A stretch of DNA of 59,758 nt from Nitrosomonas sp. (GTDB lineage: Bacteria > Pseudomonadota > Gammaproteobacteria > Burkholderiales > Nitrosomonadaceae), in assembly GCA_017879645.1 (NCBI GenBank), contig JAAEXZ010000005.1:1-59758 (forward strand), written 5' to 3'. This document shows, piece by piece, positions 39,252 through 48,729 of this stretch. The translations under genes were made by a program, and so were the position numbers. Below the pieces are notes generated by a model. The model was not told where the DNA came from. It searched no databases and saw only the letters and a list, made by a program, of their open reading frames with translations. How positions within the stretch are numbered: the first letter of the stretch is position 1; each line of letters starts with the position of its first letter.

Positions 39252-39647
39252 TATCTTTGAAGTAGTAGAAAAATAGTGGAATATTTTGCAATGATAGTAT
39301 TACCGTAATTTGTATTACGCACAAAATGCGTGCACTGCATCTGTATCATTTTCTGACGATGAGTCGAACGATCGACCAATTTCTTCCCGTTTGACAGCGA
39401 TATATCCCGTTGATGCGTGAAGTTAACACAAATTATCTTTTTTCCGGCATGCGTGCATGATTTAATACCATGTTATATGCGAATAACCAGACACTAGGAT
39501 AAAAAATGCCTATTGGAGACGGCTCGGCTGAATCTGACCCCATTATCACGTAAGATAAATCTTACCCACAAGATTCTGAACTCCGCAGTTTGAATCAGGA
39601 GCTACAGGCACTTGCGTCTATTCGCTCATCTAACCAAGTTGGATTTC
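39252..39647. other. Intergenic region between antiporter and diguanylate cyclase
   Basis: This gap of nearly 400 bases holds the divergent promoters. A short perfect inverted repeat, GTAAGAT-AA-ATCTTAC, lies at 39549-39564. A 15-codon frame (39507-39554, MPIGDGSAESDPIIT) follows an AGGATAAAAA site but matches nothing known. I see no convincing gene. Confidence 0.5.
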
Positions 39648-41354
39648 ATGAAAAAATGCTTCATTTCGCGATGCATGGTCATCGTCCTGTTACTGTGGGT
39701 GTTTCCCCTCGGCGCTTCGGGTATCGATACCGCCAAGCGTTATTCGACCACCATTGGTGAATATTTCCAGGTTTATCATGATGAAGATACCGATTCGGGT
39801 GTGGAAGGCGCACTGAAGGCCTTTAACAACGGACGTTATGCCCCTGCCCGTCAATCTGTCATCAATTATGGCATTAATCCTGAGCCGATATGGTTGGCGC
39901 TTAAAGTCAACCATTCCGAGTTTGCTGCGGCACATCGAACCTTGTTATTTGAAACCGCCTGGCTGGACAGAATTGAAGTTTACTTCTTTCAAAGGAATCG
40001 ATTAATTAACCATTACCTTCTCGGAGATAGTCAGCCCTTTTCCCAAAGACCAATAGACCATCGTTTTTTTGCCATCAATCACCCGTACCAGCAAGGTGAA
40101 ACACTCGTACTTATCCGTATTGCATCTGTGGATGCCGTCATCTTGCCGATTTATTTCATGACAGACGAGCAAGTGACTAAACATAACACCCAGCAAGCCT
40201 ACAGTTATGGTCTCGTGTATGGTGTCATACTGGCGCTGATTGCTTATAACTTCATGCTTTTCATCGGGATCAAAGATTATTCCTACCTGTTTTACTCCAT
40301 TTATTTGTTTGCTTTCCTGATACTGAATATTGCTTATACCGGACATGGTTTCCAGTGGTTATGGCCAGATCACACGGTGTGGCAACGATGGAGCAATCCT
40401 TTTCTGATCATGCTGTGCTCCATCAGTGGTCTGATTTTTGCGTTGCATTTTCTCAATATAAAAAATATTTTTCCTGCCATTCATCGCTGGGTCATCGGCA
40501 TTGCCACCGGCTTCAGTGCACTGGTACTGATTACCTACTTGATGGATGATTTTGCTACGACGCTCTTGATTTCACTGACATTCATTTTCATAGCATCGTT
40601 CATGATGGTCATTCTGGGTATCATTTCACTTCATGATGGCAACAATTTTGCAAAATTTTTCTTACTGGCCTCGATCTGCACAATCTGCGGCGGAATCATA
40701 ACGGCGAATACCATCTGGGGTCTCATCCCCTTTAGTGCATGGACCTATCGCGCAGTCGAAGTCGGCATGATGGCCGATGCGATCTTACTGGCACTGGCAC
40801 TGGCCGAGCACTTCAACATCAGCCAGAACGAAAGATTGATGGCGGAAAAAATGGCTGGAACCGATGCATTAACCAACCTGAACAACCGGCGATCCTTCTA
40901 TAAATACGTCAAGCCGATCTGGTCTATCAGTCTGCGCAATAAAAGTCACACCTCAGTCATCATGCTGGACATTGACAATTTCAAATCGCTCAACGACAAC
41001 TATGGACATGCATTTGGCGATCAGGTTTTGGTCAGCCTGGCAGAAACATTGCAAAAGGAAGCACGAAGTGGAGACACGCTGGCACGCTGGGGAGGAGAGG
41101 AATTTCTGATTTTTCTGCCGGAAACTAGGTTAACCGACGCCATCAATATTGCCGAGCGAATGCGAAGAAAGGTGGCACAAATACAAGCCATTACGGAACA
41201 AGACATCAAACTCTCATTCACAGCCAGTTTCGGAGTAGCGCACACGCATGACAGCAATATGTCACTCGACGAATTGATTTCTCAAGCCGACCATCAACTC
41301 TATTGCGCAAAAAAACTGGGCCGCAATTGTGTCAGCGCAGAACTATCACTTTAA
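39648..41354 (+). CDS. Membrane diguanylate cyclase (7TM-DISM + GGDEF)
   Basis: From ATG 39648 this encodes 568 residues: a signal peptide, a 7TMR-DISMED2-type periplasmic sensing domain (EPIWLALKVNHSE, LFETAWLDRIEVYFF), seven membrane helices (about 175-385), and a GGDEF domain with DALTNLNNRRSFYKYV, MLDIDNFKSLNDNYGH and the active site GGEEF. An inhibitory RxxD site (RSGD) lies five residues before GGEEF, so feedback inhibition by c-di-GMP is expected. It would synthesise c-di-GMP in response to an external ligand. The in-frame ATG at 39612 is an alternative. Confidence 0.93.
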   Translation: MKKCFISRCMVIVLLLWVFPLGASGIDTAKRYSTTIGEYFQVYHDEDTDSGVEGALKAFNNGRYAPARQSVINYGINPEPIWLALKVNHSEFAAAHRTLLFETAWLDRIEVYFFQRNRLINHYLLGDSQPFSQRPIDHRFFAINHPYQQGETLVLIRIASVDAVILPIYFMTDEQVTKHNTQQAYSYGLVYGVILALIAYNFMLFIGIKDYSYLFYSIYLFAFLILNIAYTGHGFQWLWPDHTVWQRWSNPFLIMLCSISGLIFALHFLNIKNIFPAIHRWVIGIATGFSALVLITYLMDDFATTLLISLTFIFIASFMMVILGIISLHDGNNFAKFFLLASICTICGGIITANTIWGLIPFSAWTYRAVEVGMMADAILLALALAEHFNISQNERLMAEKMAGTDALTNLNNRRSFYKYVKPIWSISLRNKSHTSVIMLDIDNFKSLNDNYGHAFGDQVLVSLAETLQKEARSGDTLARWGGEEFLIFLPETRLTDAINIAERMRRKVAQIQAITEQDIKLSFTASFGVAHTHDSNMSLDELISQADHQLYCAKKLGRNCVSAELSL

Positions 41355-41409
41355 TTCCCGGACACAAAATCTTACCGACGACGATGACACAGATCTGACA
41401 TCAAGGAAA

Positions 41410-41610
41410 TTAGCCTAATCCCAGCGACTTCAACACTTCGGCATCGTCGCCATTATCAAAGCTATCATCGTTATCCTCGAGTTCGTCAATCAGTTTGACG
41501 ATACGGCTATCAGGAATCATGCCATCGGCAAGTGCGTCCTCGTCCTGCATATCGTTATCGACAGTATTGATCTGGCTGGCACCATTTCCGGAATATTTTT
41601 TCACAATCAT
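41410..41610 (-). CDS. Small acidic protein A (IPxxRxxKxIDE family)
   Basis: ATG 41608-41610 follows a strong AAGGAGG site and encodes 66 residues. The protein is very acidic and contains DGMIPDSRIVKLIDELED and ends LKSLGLG. It shares the pattern D..IPxxRxxK(L/I)IDE(L/F)E and the SLGL ending with small acidic protein B at 42523-42720, so the two are paralogues. They flank a NUDIX gene on the same strand. There is no signal peptide or membrane segment. The function is unknown. Confidence 0.8.
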   Translation of the reverse strand: MIVKKYSGNGASQINTVDNDMQDEDALADGMIPDSRIVKLIDELEDNDDSFDNGDDAEVLKSLGLG

Positions 41611-41780
41611 GGTAAACCTCCTTGCGATTCGGATTGAATACGCTATCAGTAAACCACATTCCAAGGTGAGCTAAATTACGGATTAGAAACCAGTTTCCGA
41701 GTTTTATCGCGGTAAAGAAAAGGTAGAAATAAACCGTTAACGATGACTTGATCGGTTTGTGTCACGAAAAAAACTTTATC

Positions 41781-42389
41781 TTACCTCAGACCCAACCATT
41801 GCATTCTCACTTGCTCCCTGTTCAGGGCCAGCCACTGCAGGGCAATGATTACACTCGCAGAATTCAAACGCCCTGATCGCAACAGATTCAGTGCATGATC
41901 GAGCGAGACGACATGCACCTTGATATCTTCACCTTCCTCGCTGACGCCATGCACACCACCCGCATTCGTTGTATCGACACGACCACAAAAGAGCGCGATT
42001 CTCTCGGTTGTGCCGCCCGGACTGACACAATAATCATATAGCGGAATCAGATCCGAAATAGCACAATTGGCTTCCTCCATACCTTCACGCTCAACCACTT
42101 CTTCTGCTGTTTCCCCCGATTCGATTATGCCCGCAACAATTTCCAGTAACCATGGCCCCCCTGGTGCAGTCATAGCACCTGGGCGAAATTGTTCGATCAA
42201 AATGATTTCATCTTTTGCAGGATCGTAAGGTAGGACCGCTGCTGCATGACCACGCTCGAAGATTTCGCGTGTCAGGGGTGGACTCCAGTCACCATTAAAA
42301 AGCCGATGTCGCAGTCGATATCGCTCAAGACGAAAGAAACCCTGAAAACAGATGGTTTTCTCAAGAATCTCCACATCATCGCGCATCAT
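41781..42389 (-). CDS. nudF: ADP-ribose pyrophosphatase-like NUDIX hydrolase
   Basis: From ATG 42389 (GGAG site) this encodes 202 residues. The NUDIX box is GIIESGETAEEVVEREGMEEAN, matching Gx5Ex7REUxEExG except that the final Gly is Asn. LLEIVAGIIE and the FRPGAM block resemble NudF, which hydrolyses ADP-ribose to AMP and ribose-5-phosphate. It sits between the two small acidic protein genes on the same strand. Another nucleotide-sugar substrate is possible. Confidence 0.88.
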   Translation of the reverse strand: MMRDDVEILEKTICFQGFFRLERYRLRHRLFNGDWSPPLTREIFERGHAAAVLPYDPAKDEIILIEQFRPGAMTAPGGPWLLEIVAGIIESGETAEEVVEREGMEEANCAISDLIPLYDYCVSPGGTTERIALFCGRVDTTNAGGVHGVSEEGEDIKVHVVSLDHALNLLRSGRLNSASVIIALQWLALNREQVRMQWLGLR

Positions 42390-42522
42390 GACAGCTCCAT
42401 ACAATCAAGGAACTGAATGGTAGCGAATTTCTGCAAGTTGTGCCGATAAACCGGCACGACTCATCTCAGTGTTTTCCTGAGCTTATCGACCGCTTCTATA
42501 CTCAATCAAGACAACCGCGAAG

Positions 42523-42720
42523 TTAATGCAATCCCAGCGAATCCAGATTGATCTCTTCTTCATCGTCGATCTCGTCTTTCACACTTTCCTCGAATTCGTC
42601 GATTATTTTTGCAAAACGACCAACCGGTATTTTGCTGTCCATTAGCAAGTCATCGTCATCAAACATCTCGTCGCCCGAGTAGATAGCATCGTCATCATCA
42701 AAAGAGAGTTCTTTGGTCAT
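42523..42720 (-). CDS. Small acidic protein B (IPxxRxxKxIDE family)
   Basis: ATG 42718-42720 follows a GGAGG site and encodes 65 residues with long Asp/Glu runs, MDSKIPVGRFAKIIDEFEE in the middle and a LDSLGLH ending. It aligns with protein A in the central motif and C-terminus. Paralogy and clean ribosome sites argue that both are real genes. The strong negative charge would fit binding a basic partner or metal, but no family is recognised. Confidence 0.8.
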   Translation of the reverse strand: MTKELSFDDDDAIYSGDEMFDDDDLLMDSKIPVGRFAKIIDEFEESVKDEIDDEEEINLDSLGLH

Positions 42721-43122
42721 TTATAGCCTCCGTACACTAAATTTAAAGACAATCTATTGATAACACATCATCATCAAACCCAAATTTTGATCTCGTACCT
42801 TTTTCCCATCTATTTTTAAAATATGAGCTAAAAGCCCCATTTCAAGAGCATGACAAGTTCAGTACGGTAAATTTATGCATGCATCCGGATACACCTGCAC
42901 CATTCCTGACTGTTGCATTTTTGGCAAATTCCATCACCCTTTTTCCATGATTTCATGTCATCTTCATATAGCCCTGACAAAACTATTGCCGCGCACTAAA
43001 CGGGTGAAGCCAAATGCAAAAACAAGATACTTCTGCACAACGCGTCGACTGCCTCTATATTGGCTGCTCCAACGATTCTTTTTTACGGGATAATAGCCGT
43101 TTAAAATAGTTCGAATATACGC
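42721..43122. other. Intergenic region between acidic protein B and the glycosyltransferase
   Basis: This 402-base gap separates divergent genes. The only long frame (42875-43093) has no ribosome site and no motif, and I do not call it a gene. No strong promoter or RNA fold was recognised. Confidence 0.45.
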
Positions 43123-43848
43123 ATGCATCTCTCTATCGTCATCCCCGCCTTTAACGAAGAACGACTGATCACATCATGTCTGGAATCCATATCCCAGTCT
43201 CTGGCCGCCAATGCAAAACCAGGGTTCACACACGAGATCATCGTGGTCGACAACAACTCCACTGACAAAACAGCCCAATTGGCGCGACATGCTGGTGCCA
43301 AGGTTGTATTCGAGCCCATCAACCAGATTGGCCGCGCACGCAATACCGGAGCGGCAGCCGCGACGGGCGACTGGCTACTGTTTGTCGATGCCGATAGTCT
43401 GCTGAATCCCGGCATGGTTGCTGACATTATTCAGTTGATTGAAAGCAATAAATATGTTGGCTGTGGCAGTGTCATGCACATGCCGGATCTGCCATGGTGG
43501 GGCACCGCCGTCATACGGCTCTGGACTGTGTGCTCAATTGCTTTCCGTTGGGCTTCCGGTGCACTCGTGGTCTGTCGTGCTGATGCCTTTCGTGAGGTTG
43601 GCGGGTTCGACCAGACCCTTTTCGCGGCCGATGAAATCAGTCTCAGCCAATTGCTAAAACAATGGGGACGTCAACATCAACTCAAATTCACCATCCTGAC
43701 CCGCCACCCGCTGGTCACTTCTTCGCGAAAAATCAAGTTATATAGCGCAGGAGAAATTGTGGGGCAAATCTTCAGTGTTTTGCTAAGCCCCCGCAAATCC
43801 TTACAGGACAAGAAAAAATTACCGATCTGGTATGACGGCAGACGTTGA
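43123..43848 (+). CDS. Family 2 glycosyltransferase
   Basis: This 241-residue GT-A enzyme starts LSIVIPAFNEERLI and carries IIVVDNNSTDKT, IGRARNTGAAAATGDW and the metal-binding FVDADSLL. One hydrophobic stretch (TAVIRLWTVCSIAFRWASGALVV) may be interfacial. It would transfer a sugar from a nucleotide donor to an envelope or lipid acceptor; donor and acceptor are unknown. It is a single gene, convergent with the P-type ATPase. Confidence 0.88.
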   Translation: MHLSIVIPAFNEERLITSCLESISQSLAANAKPGFTHEIIVVDNNSTDKTAQLARHAGAKVVFEPINQIGRARNTGAAAATGDWLLFVDADSLLNPGMVADIIQLIESNKYVGCGSVMHMPDLPWWGTAVIRLWTVCSIAFRWASGALVVCRADAFREVGGFDQTLFAADEISLSQLLKQWGRQHQLKFTILTRHPLVTSSRKIKLYSAGEIVGQIFSVLLSPRKSLQDKKKLPIWYDGRR

Positions 43849-43889
43849 TTCAAAGGTAATGGGCTAAATGTATTCAGGTGCTATGCGAA

Positions 43890-46595
43890 TTATCCGTATC
43901 GGGTCAGCAGAAATTTCTCAAACTCGACAATCCAAAACAAAAAAGCACCAAACCCGACAATGACCATCCAGGTCTCGAAATCCAGCGCCACTGTACCAAA
44001 CAGCATCTGCATGACGGGCAGATAGGTCAGTGCCAATTGCAATATCAGCAACATGCCAATAGCGAGCAAAATGTGGCGATTACCCAACAACCCTGTGCAA
44101 GACAGCACGGATGCCAGTAAATACCGGCAATTCAGCAAATAAACGATCTGGCTGATGACCAGCATGTTGACAACTGCGGTGCGGCTCAATGCAATGGACG
44201 ATCCCTGATGGGTTTCCCAGAAGTACAGCGCCATTCCCCCTCCAATCATCAGCACTGCCACAAAAGCAATGCGCCACAGCAGAAAACCCGACAATAGCGA
44301 TACGCCCGGATCATGAGGAGGACGCTGCATCACCCCTGCCTCGGGTCGTTCGAACGCCAGTGCAATCGCCAGGGTTACCGTCGTAACCATGTTGATCCAC
44401 AGGATCTGGACGGGTGTGATGGGTAGCGCCATACCAAAAAGAATTGCCAGCATCAGAATACCCGCCCCGCCACAACTGGTTGGAATGATGAATACCAATG
44501 TCTTGCGAATATTGTCGTAGACTGTGCGCCCTTCCTCCACGGCATGGACGATCGAAGCAAAATTGTCATCGATCAGCACCATTTCAGCGGCTTCCTTGGC
44601 AACTTCGGTGCCTTTCTGCCCCATGGCCACACCAATATTGGCGCGTTTGAGTGCCGGTGCATCGTTGACACCATCTCCAGTCATGGCAACGATCTCGCCA
44701 TTGGCTTGCAATGCCGCCATCAAACGCAATTTATGCTCCGGATTGGCACGGGCAAAAACATCGACCTGTTTCACTACTTCACGCACCGCCTGGTCGTCAA
44801 GCTGATCCAGCTCGACACCCGTTACCGCACGCTGCCCGTCGCCAATTCCCAATTGTGCTCCAATTGCACAGGCCGTCACCCGATGATCACCGGTAATCAT
44901 TTTGACGCGAATGCCGGCCGCCTGACACAGCCTGACCGCATGGATGGCTTCGACCCGTGGCGGATCGATGATCCCCACCAACCCCAGCAGCGTGAAACCG
45001 GCTCCGACATCGGAAAAATTCAGGGTTTGCTGTTGTGCGGTACTCACCTTGCTGGCCAGCGCAAGCACACGTTGCCCAGCATTACTGGCATGTTGAATCC
45101 TGTCATGCCAGACACTCAATTGAATGGACTGATCCTGCCCCAGGTTACGCTGCTGGCTGCACATGGCCAGCACCTCCTCGGGCGCTCCCTTGACGTAAAT
45201 ACAACCATGCCCGGCATGATCATGATGCAAGGAAGCCATGAAACGATGCTGCGATTCGAATGGTATGACATCCGTTCGCGGCAGCGCCTCCTGTTCAAAA
45301 ATGCTATCCAGACCTGCTTTCTGCGCCAAGGTGATCAATGCGCCTTCGGTTGGATCCCCCTGCACCATCCATAACCCCTGCTGCTTCTGCAATATGGCAT
45401 CATTGCACAGCAGTCCTGCACGCAGCAGTTCCATGACATCGGCATATTCCGCAATCAGGACTTCCTGTCCTGATTCACTGAAACCACCCAGTGGCGCATA
45501 GCCGACACCGGATACACAGAGCTGATGATTCGCAGTGACAATGGTTTGTGCTGTCATCTCGTTGCGAGTGAGCGTGCCTGTTTTATCACTGCAAATAACC
45601 GTCACCGCGCCTAATGTTTCCACGGCCGGCAATCGGCGAACAATGACCTGACGCCGGGCCATACTCTGCACACCCAGTGCCAGAGTGATCGTCATAATGG
45701 CAGGCAAACCTTCCGGAATTGCTGCTATCGCCATGCTGACGGCTGCCATGAACATATCGTTGACTGGAAAATCGTGCAGCAGCAAGCCGTAGCCAAAAAT
45801 GGCAACAGCCAGGATTCCGATCACCAGCGTCAACCAGCGACCCAAACTGTTCATCTGCTGCATGAGTGGCGAAGTCAATGGATCGACCTGGGCGATCATT
45901 TGACTGATGCGTCCCATTTCGCTGTACTGTCCCGTAGCGACCACGACACCCATACCCTGACCATAAACCACCAGGGTTCCCGAGTAAGCCATACAAAACC
46001 GGTCACCCAGAGCCGATGTCGTTGCCACGGCTGAAAATGTCTTTTCCACTGCTTCCGATTCACCCGTGAGCGCAGCTTCCTCGATACGCAAATTTTTGCA
46101 ATGAAGCAAACGCAAATCGGCGGGAACCTTATCCCCGGATTGCAGCAGAACCACATCGCCCGGTACCAATTGTTCGGCGGCAACCTGCATTCGCTCTCCG
46201 GTACGAAGTACAATGGCATGCAACGACAGCATGTTCCGGATAGCATGCAGCGCTTTCTCGGCTTTTCCTTCCTGAATCAATCCAATGATGGCATTGATTA
46301 CCACCACTCCCATAATCACGCCGCTATCAACCCAATGCCCCAATATGGCAGTAACCATTCCCGCCATCATCAGAACATAAATCAGCATATTGTGAAACTG
46401 CAGCAGAAAGCGTTCCAGGATACTTTTTGTCTTGATTGGCTCGATGCGATTTGCGCCATATTGCTCATAACGCCGCATGGCTTCAGCCGGCGTCAGTCCG
46501 GCTGGAGTGGATTGCAACTGATCGAGTGTTTGCTGCGCAGAATAACTATGCCAAGGCAAGGTAGTGTTTGCGGGTGAATGATGATTGTCCGGCAT
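43890..46595 (-). CDS. P-type cation ATPase (P2A-like), altered M6 site
   Basis: This is an ATP-driven cation pump of about 901 residues. I favour ATG 46595 (GGAG site); ATG 46607 adds four residues. It shows the cation-ATPase N-terminus (LTPAEAMRRYEQYGANRI), TGES, PEGLP in M4, the phosphorylated aspartate in CSDKTGTLT, and MTGDGVNDAPALK. In M6, where calcium pumps have NxxTD, the sequence is NMVTTVTLALA-like (INMVTTVTLAIALAFE), so the site II aspartate is Thr. Calcium specificity is therefore doubtful. It is divergent from the DUF442-type gene. Confidence 0.9.
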   Translation of the reverse strand: MPDNHHSPANTTLPWHSYSAQQTLDQLQSTPAGLTPAEAMRRYEQYGANRIEPIKTKSILERFLLQFHNMLIYVLMMAGMVTAILGHWVDSGVIMGVVVINAIIGLIQEGKAEKALHAIRNMLSLHAIVLRTGERMQVAAEQLVPGDVVLLQSGDKVPADLRLLHCKNLRIEEAALTGESEAVEKTFSAVATTSALGDRFCMAYSGTLVVYGQGMGVVVATGQYSEMGRISQMIAQVDPLTSPLMQQMNSLGRWLTLVIGILAVAIFGYGLLLHDFPVNDMFMAAVSMAIAAIPEGLPAIMTITLALGVQSMARRQVIVRRLPAVETLGAVTVICSDKTGTLTRNEMTAQTIVTANHQLCVSGVGYAPLGGFSESGQEVLIAEYADVMELLRAGLLCNDAILQKQQGLWMVQGDPTEGALITLAQKAGLDSIFEQEALPRTDVIPFESQHRFMASLHHDHAGHGCIYVKGAPEEVLAMCSQQRNLGQDQSIQLSVWHDRIQHASNAGQRVLALASKVSTAQQQTLNFSDVGAGFTLLGLVGIIDPPRVEAIHAVRLCQAAGIRVKMITGDHRVTACAIGAQLGIGDGQRAVTGVELDQLDDQAVREVVKQVDVFARANPEHKLRLMAALQANGEIVAMTGDGVNDAPALKRANIGVAMGQKGTEVAKEAAEMVLIDDNFASIVHAVEEGRTVYDNIRKTLVFIIPTSCGGAGILMLAILFGMALPITPVQILWINMVTTVTLAIALAFERPEAGVMQRPPHDPGVSLLSGFLLWRIAFVAVLMIGGGMALYFWETHQGSSIALSRTAVVNMLVISQIVYLLNCRYLLASVLSCTGLLGNRHILLAIGMLLILQLALTYLPVMQMLFGTVALDFETWMVIVGFGAFLFWIVEFEKFLLTRYG

Positions 46596-46753
46596 ATCGG
46601 TCTCCATTGATCCATTCGATTGGGTGATCCGCTCCCGCCTTCAACAAAAAGATCACAGGCACTCAGTATAATTTGTATTTCATTCTGCACTACAGCTACA
46701 ATAAATAACCTCATACTCAACAATATCAATAAATATCGTCATACGGAGCATTT

Positions 46754-47266
46754 ATGAAATATCTCATTCTTTTAATGACGCTTACAACAATCATACTGAC
46801 TTCCAGCGTACAGGCTTCAGGCCGTGTGCCTTTCGCGCACCAGATCATACCGGTGCAGAATTACAGTCGTGCTTCGGATCAGATAGCCATTTCCGGCATG
46901 ATCGGTGATGGCGGCGTACAGGCACTGGCATCACATGGTTTTAAAACGATTATTGATCTGCGCACTTCCACCGAAGGCACTGAAGCCGAAAAGGCATTGG
47001 TCGATGCCACCAGTATGAACTACATCAATATTCCCATGACGGTTGCCGGAATCAGCGATGAGCAGCTTGAAGCCTTCACGAAGGCAGTTGAATCGGCTGA
47101 GACGCCCATCCTCATCCATTGCGGCTCTGGCAATCGTGCCGGCGCCATGTGGGCCAGCTATCAGATCAAGAAAGGTGTAGATCCGGAACTCGCACTTGCT
47201 GCCGGTCGCAAGGCAGGCATGCGCACTCCCATGGAAGAAAAGGTAAGAGCTGCTTTTATCAAATAA
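46754..47266 (+). CDS. Exported DUF442-type phosphatase/rhodanese-like protein
   Basis: This 170-residue protein has a signal peptide ending near VQASG and a dual-specificity-phosphatase-like domain. The active loop is HCGSGNRAGAMWA: a CxxxxR loop, one residue shorter than CX5R phosphatases, as in rhodaneses and Blh/DUF442 proteins. DUF442 domains accompany sulfide-response genes such as the bigR locus, and a regulator, TauE and SQR are all near here. It has a CGGAGC ribosome site. Sulfur transfer or phosphatase activity are both possible. Confidence 0.85.
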   Translation: MKYLILLMTLTTIILTSSVQASGRVPFAHQIIPVQNYSRASDQIAISGMIGDGGVQALASHGFKTIIDLRTSTEGTEAEKALVDATSMNYINIPMTVAGISDEQLEAFTKAVESAETPILIHCGSGNRAGAMWASYQIKKGVDPELALAAGRKAGMRTPMEEKVRAAFIK

Positions 47267-47302
47267 TCTATGTGTGATCGAATTGCTAGACAAGCCATTC
47301 GA

Positions 47303-48127
47303 TTACTGAAGCAATAACCGTAACACCATTGCTACAGCAATGCCCACGACTACCACCGCAAAAACGCGCTGTAGTCGTGGGCCAGATAGCTTTACAGCAA
47401 TAATCCTGCCACTCAGCATACCCATCAATGCACCTGCGGCAAATGGCAAGGCAATCGACCAGTTCAGTCCTTGCATCATTGTTGCCGACAGCACACCGGT
47501 TGCCGATATCGATGCAGTGATTGCCAATACCGTTGCAAGAATGGATGACATGGGCAATTGGGTCGCCCGCTTCAAAGCTGGAATGACAATAAAACCACCT
47601 CCCACTCCCAGTAATCCGGAAAGTAATCCACTGATCACGCCCGCCGCTGCAAGCGCTCTCGCACAAGGCCAGGTCCAGACCAGCCGATTACCATCATACG
47701 CAAGCTGGCAAGGCATTGTTGCATGCGAGCCGGATGCTGCGATGTTTCCGGTACCTCCGTCCCGCTCCTGTTCTTGGCGAAACATACTTACAGCAACCGC
47801 AAACAAGACCAGAGCAAACAAGCAAGTCAGGAATGTATCGGGAAGCTTGTGAGCCACCCAGACTCCTGCGGGAACGGTAGCCATACCAGTAACGGCAACA
47901 AATCCTGCCGCACGGTAACGCACCAGACCCTGCCGGTGAGCCAGTAAAGCACCGACAGTAGAGGAAAGGCTGACAGCCAGTAAAGCAACAGGAGCAGCCT
48001 CGACCACCCGAAGTTGCAAAATGAATGTCAGTAGCGGAACAGCAACGAGAGTACCCCCAGCTCCGGTAAGCGCTAGAAGTATACCGGTGGCCAAACCCGA
48101 CACGACACTGATGAACACAATTTCCAC
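47303..48127 (-). CDS. TauE/SafE-family sulfur anion exporter
   Basis: This 274-residue membrane protein has about eight helices and the TauE repeats (GLATGILLALTGAGGTLVAVPLL and GVISGLLSGLLGVGGGFIVIPAL). Members move sulfite, thiosulfate or organosulfonates. It starts with GTG at 48125-48127. It lies 187 bases after the ArsR-type gene on the same strand and is convergent with the DUF442 gene, placing it in the sulfide locus. Confidence 0.9.
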   Translation of the reverse strand: MEIVFISVVSGLATGILLALTGAGGTLVAVPLLTFILQLRVVEAAPVALLAVSLSSTVGALLAHRQGLVRYRAAGFVAVTGMATVPAGVWVAHKLPDTFLTCLFALVLFAVAVSMFRQEQERDGGTGNIAASGSHATMPCQLAYDGNRLVWTWPCARALAAAGVISGLLSGLLGVGGGFIVIPALKRATQLPMSSILATVLAITASISATGVLSATMMQGLNWSIALPFAAGALMGMLSGRIIAVKLSGPRLQRVFAVVVVGIAVAMVLRLLLQ

Positions 48128-48313
48128 AAGCTCAACCGCTCAACCGCCATCACTCGAAAGCGCGAGCCATACCATATAAAAAATGACTTCAGCTTGCTCG
48201 CTACCAAAAACCCAGACTTCTCAGAAATCCTATGATTAATCTATACCTGCGCAAACCTGATGCCAACTCAGAGAACTACACTATCATTCAAACTACCGCA
48301 GACTAACTCACAA

Positions 48314-48631
48314 TCAATATCTGCAATACAACTTGAATAATGTTTCCATAACCTGGATGGCTTCCTGACTAGCCAGGCTGTAGTAGATATATTTACCCTT
48401 GCGCTCTGTCGCAACCAGATTTTCTTCACGCAATACGGTTAATTGTTGGGATAGGGTAGGTTGATGAATATTCAGTAATTCTTCTAATTCACCCACATTG
48501 CGAGTACCTTGACTGAGTTCGCACAAAATGAGCAACCGATCCTCATTGGCCAAAGTCTTTAATAATGTACAGGCTTCAGATGCTGCTGAACGTAACGCTG
48601 TTATTTCATTCACAACGGATTCTGTATTCAT
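48314..48631 (-). CDS. ArsR-family persulfide-sensing repressor, BigR/SqrR-like
   Basis: This 105-residue winged-helix regulator has ANEDRLLILCELSQG, the HTH NVGELEELLNIHQPTLSQQLTVLREENLV and the wing TERKGKYIYYSL. Cysteines are C21, C37 and C103. The C37-C103 spacing of 66 equals that of the redox pair in BigR (C42/C108) and SqrR (C41/C107), which forms a disulfide or polysulfide bridge and releases DNA on exposure to persulfide. It lacks the ArsR CVC metal site. It is transcribed after the RND pump gene. Confidence 0.88.
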   Translation of the reverse strand: MNTESVVNEITALRSAASEACTLLKTLANEDRLLILCELSQGTRNVGELEELLNIHQPTLSQQLTVLREENLVATERKGKYIYYSLASQEAIQVMETLFKLYCRY

Positions 48632-48729
48632 AATCTATTCGGTTGAGTATCAAAGCGGATTGATTAAAGATCCAAATCATAAAACAAATATCACCGAAAC
48701 ATTCTAAATTTTAACGTATTCCTACAAAA

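Noticed and set aside
44544-45374. Long plus-strand open frame opposite the P-type ATPase
   Set aside because: Antisense shadow of a conserved gene with no ribosome site or domain.
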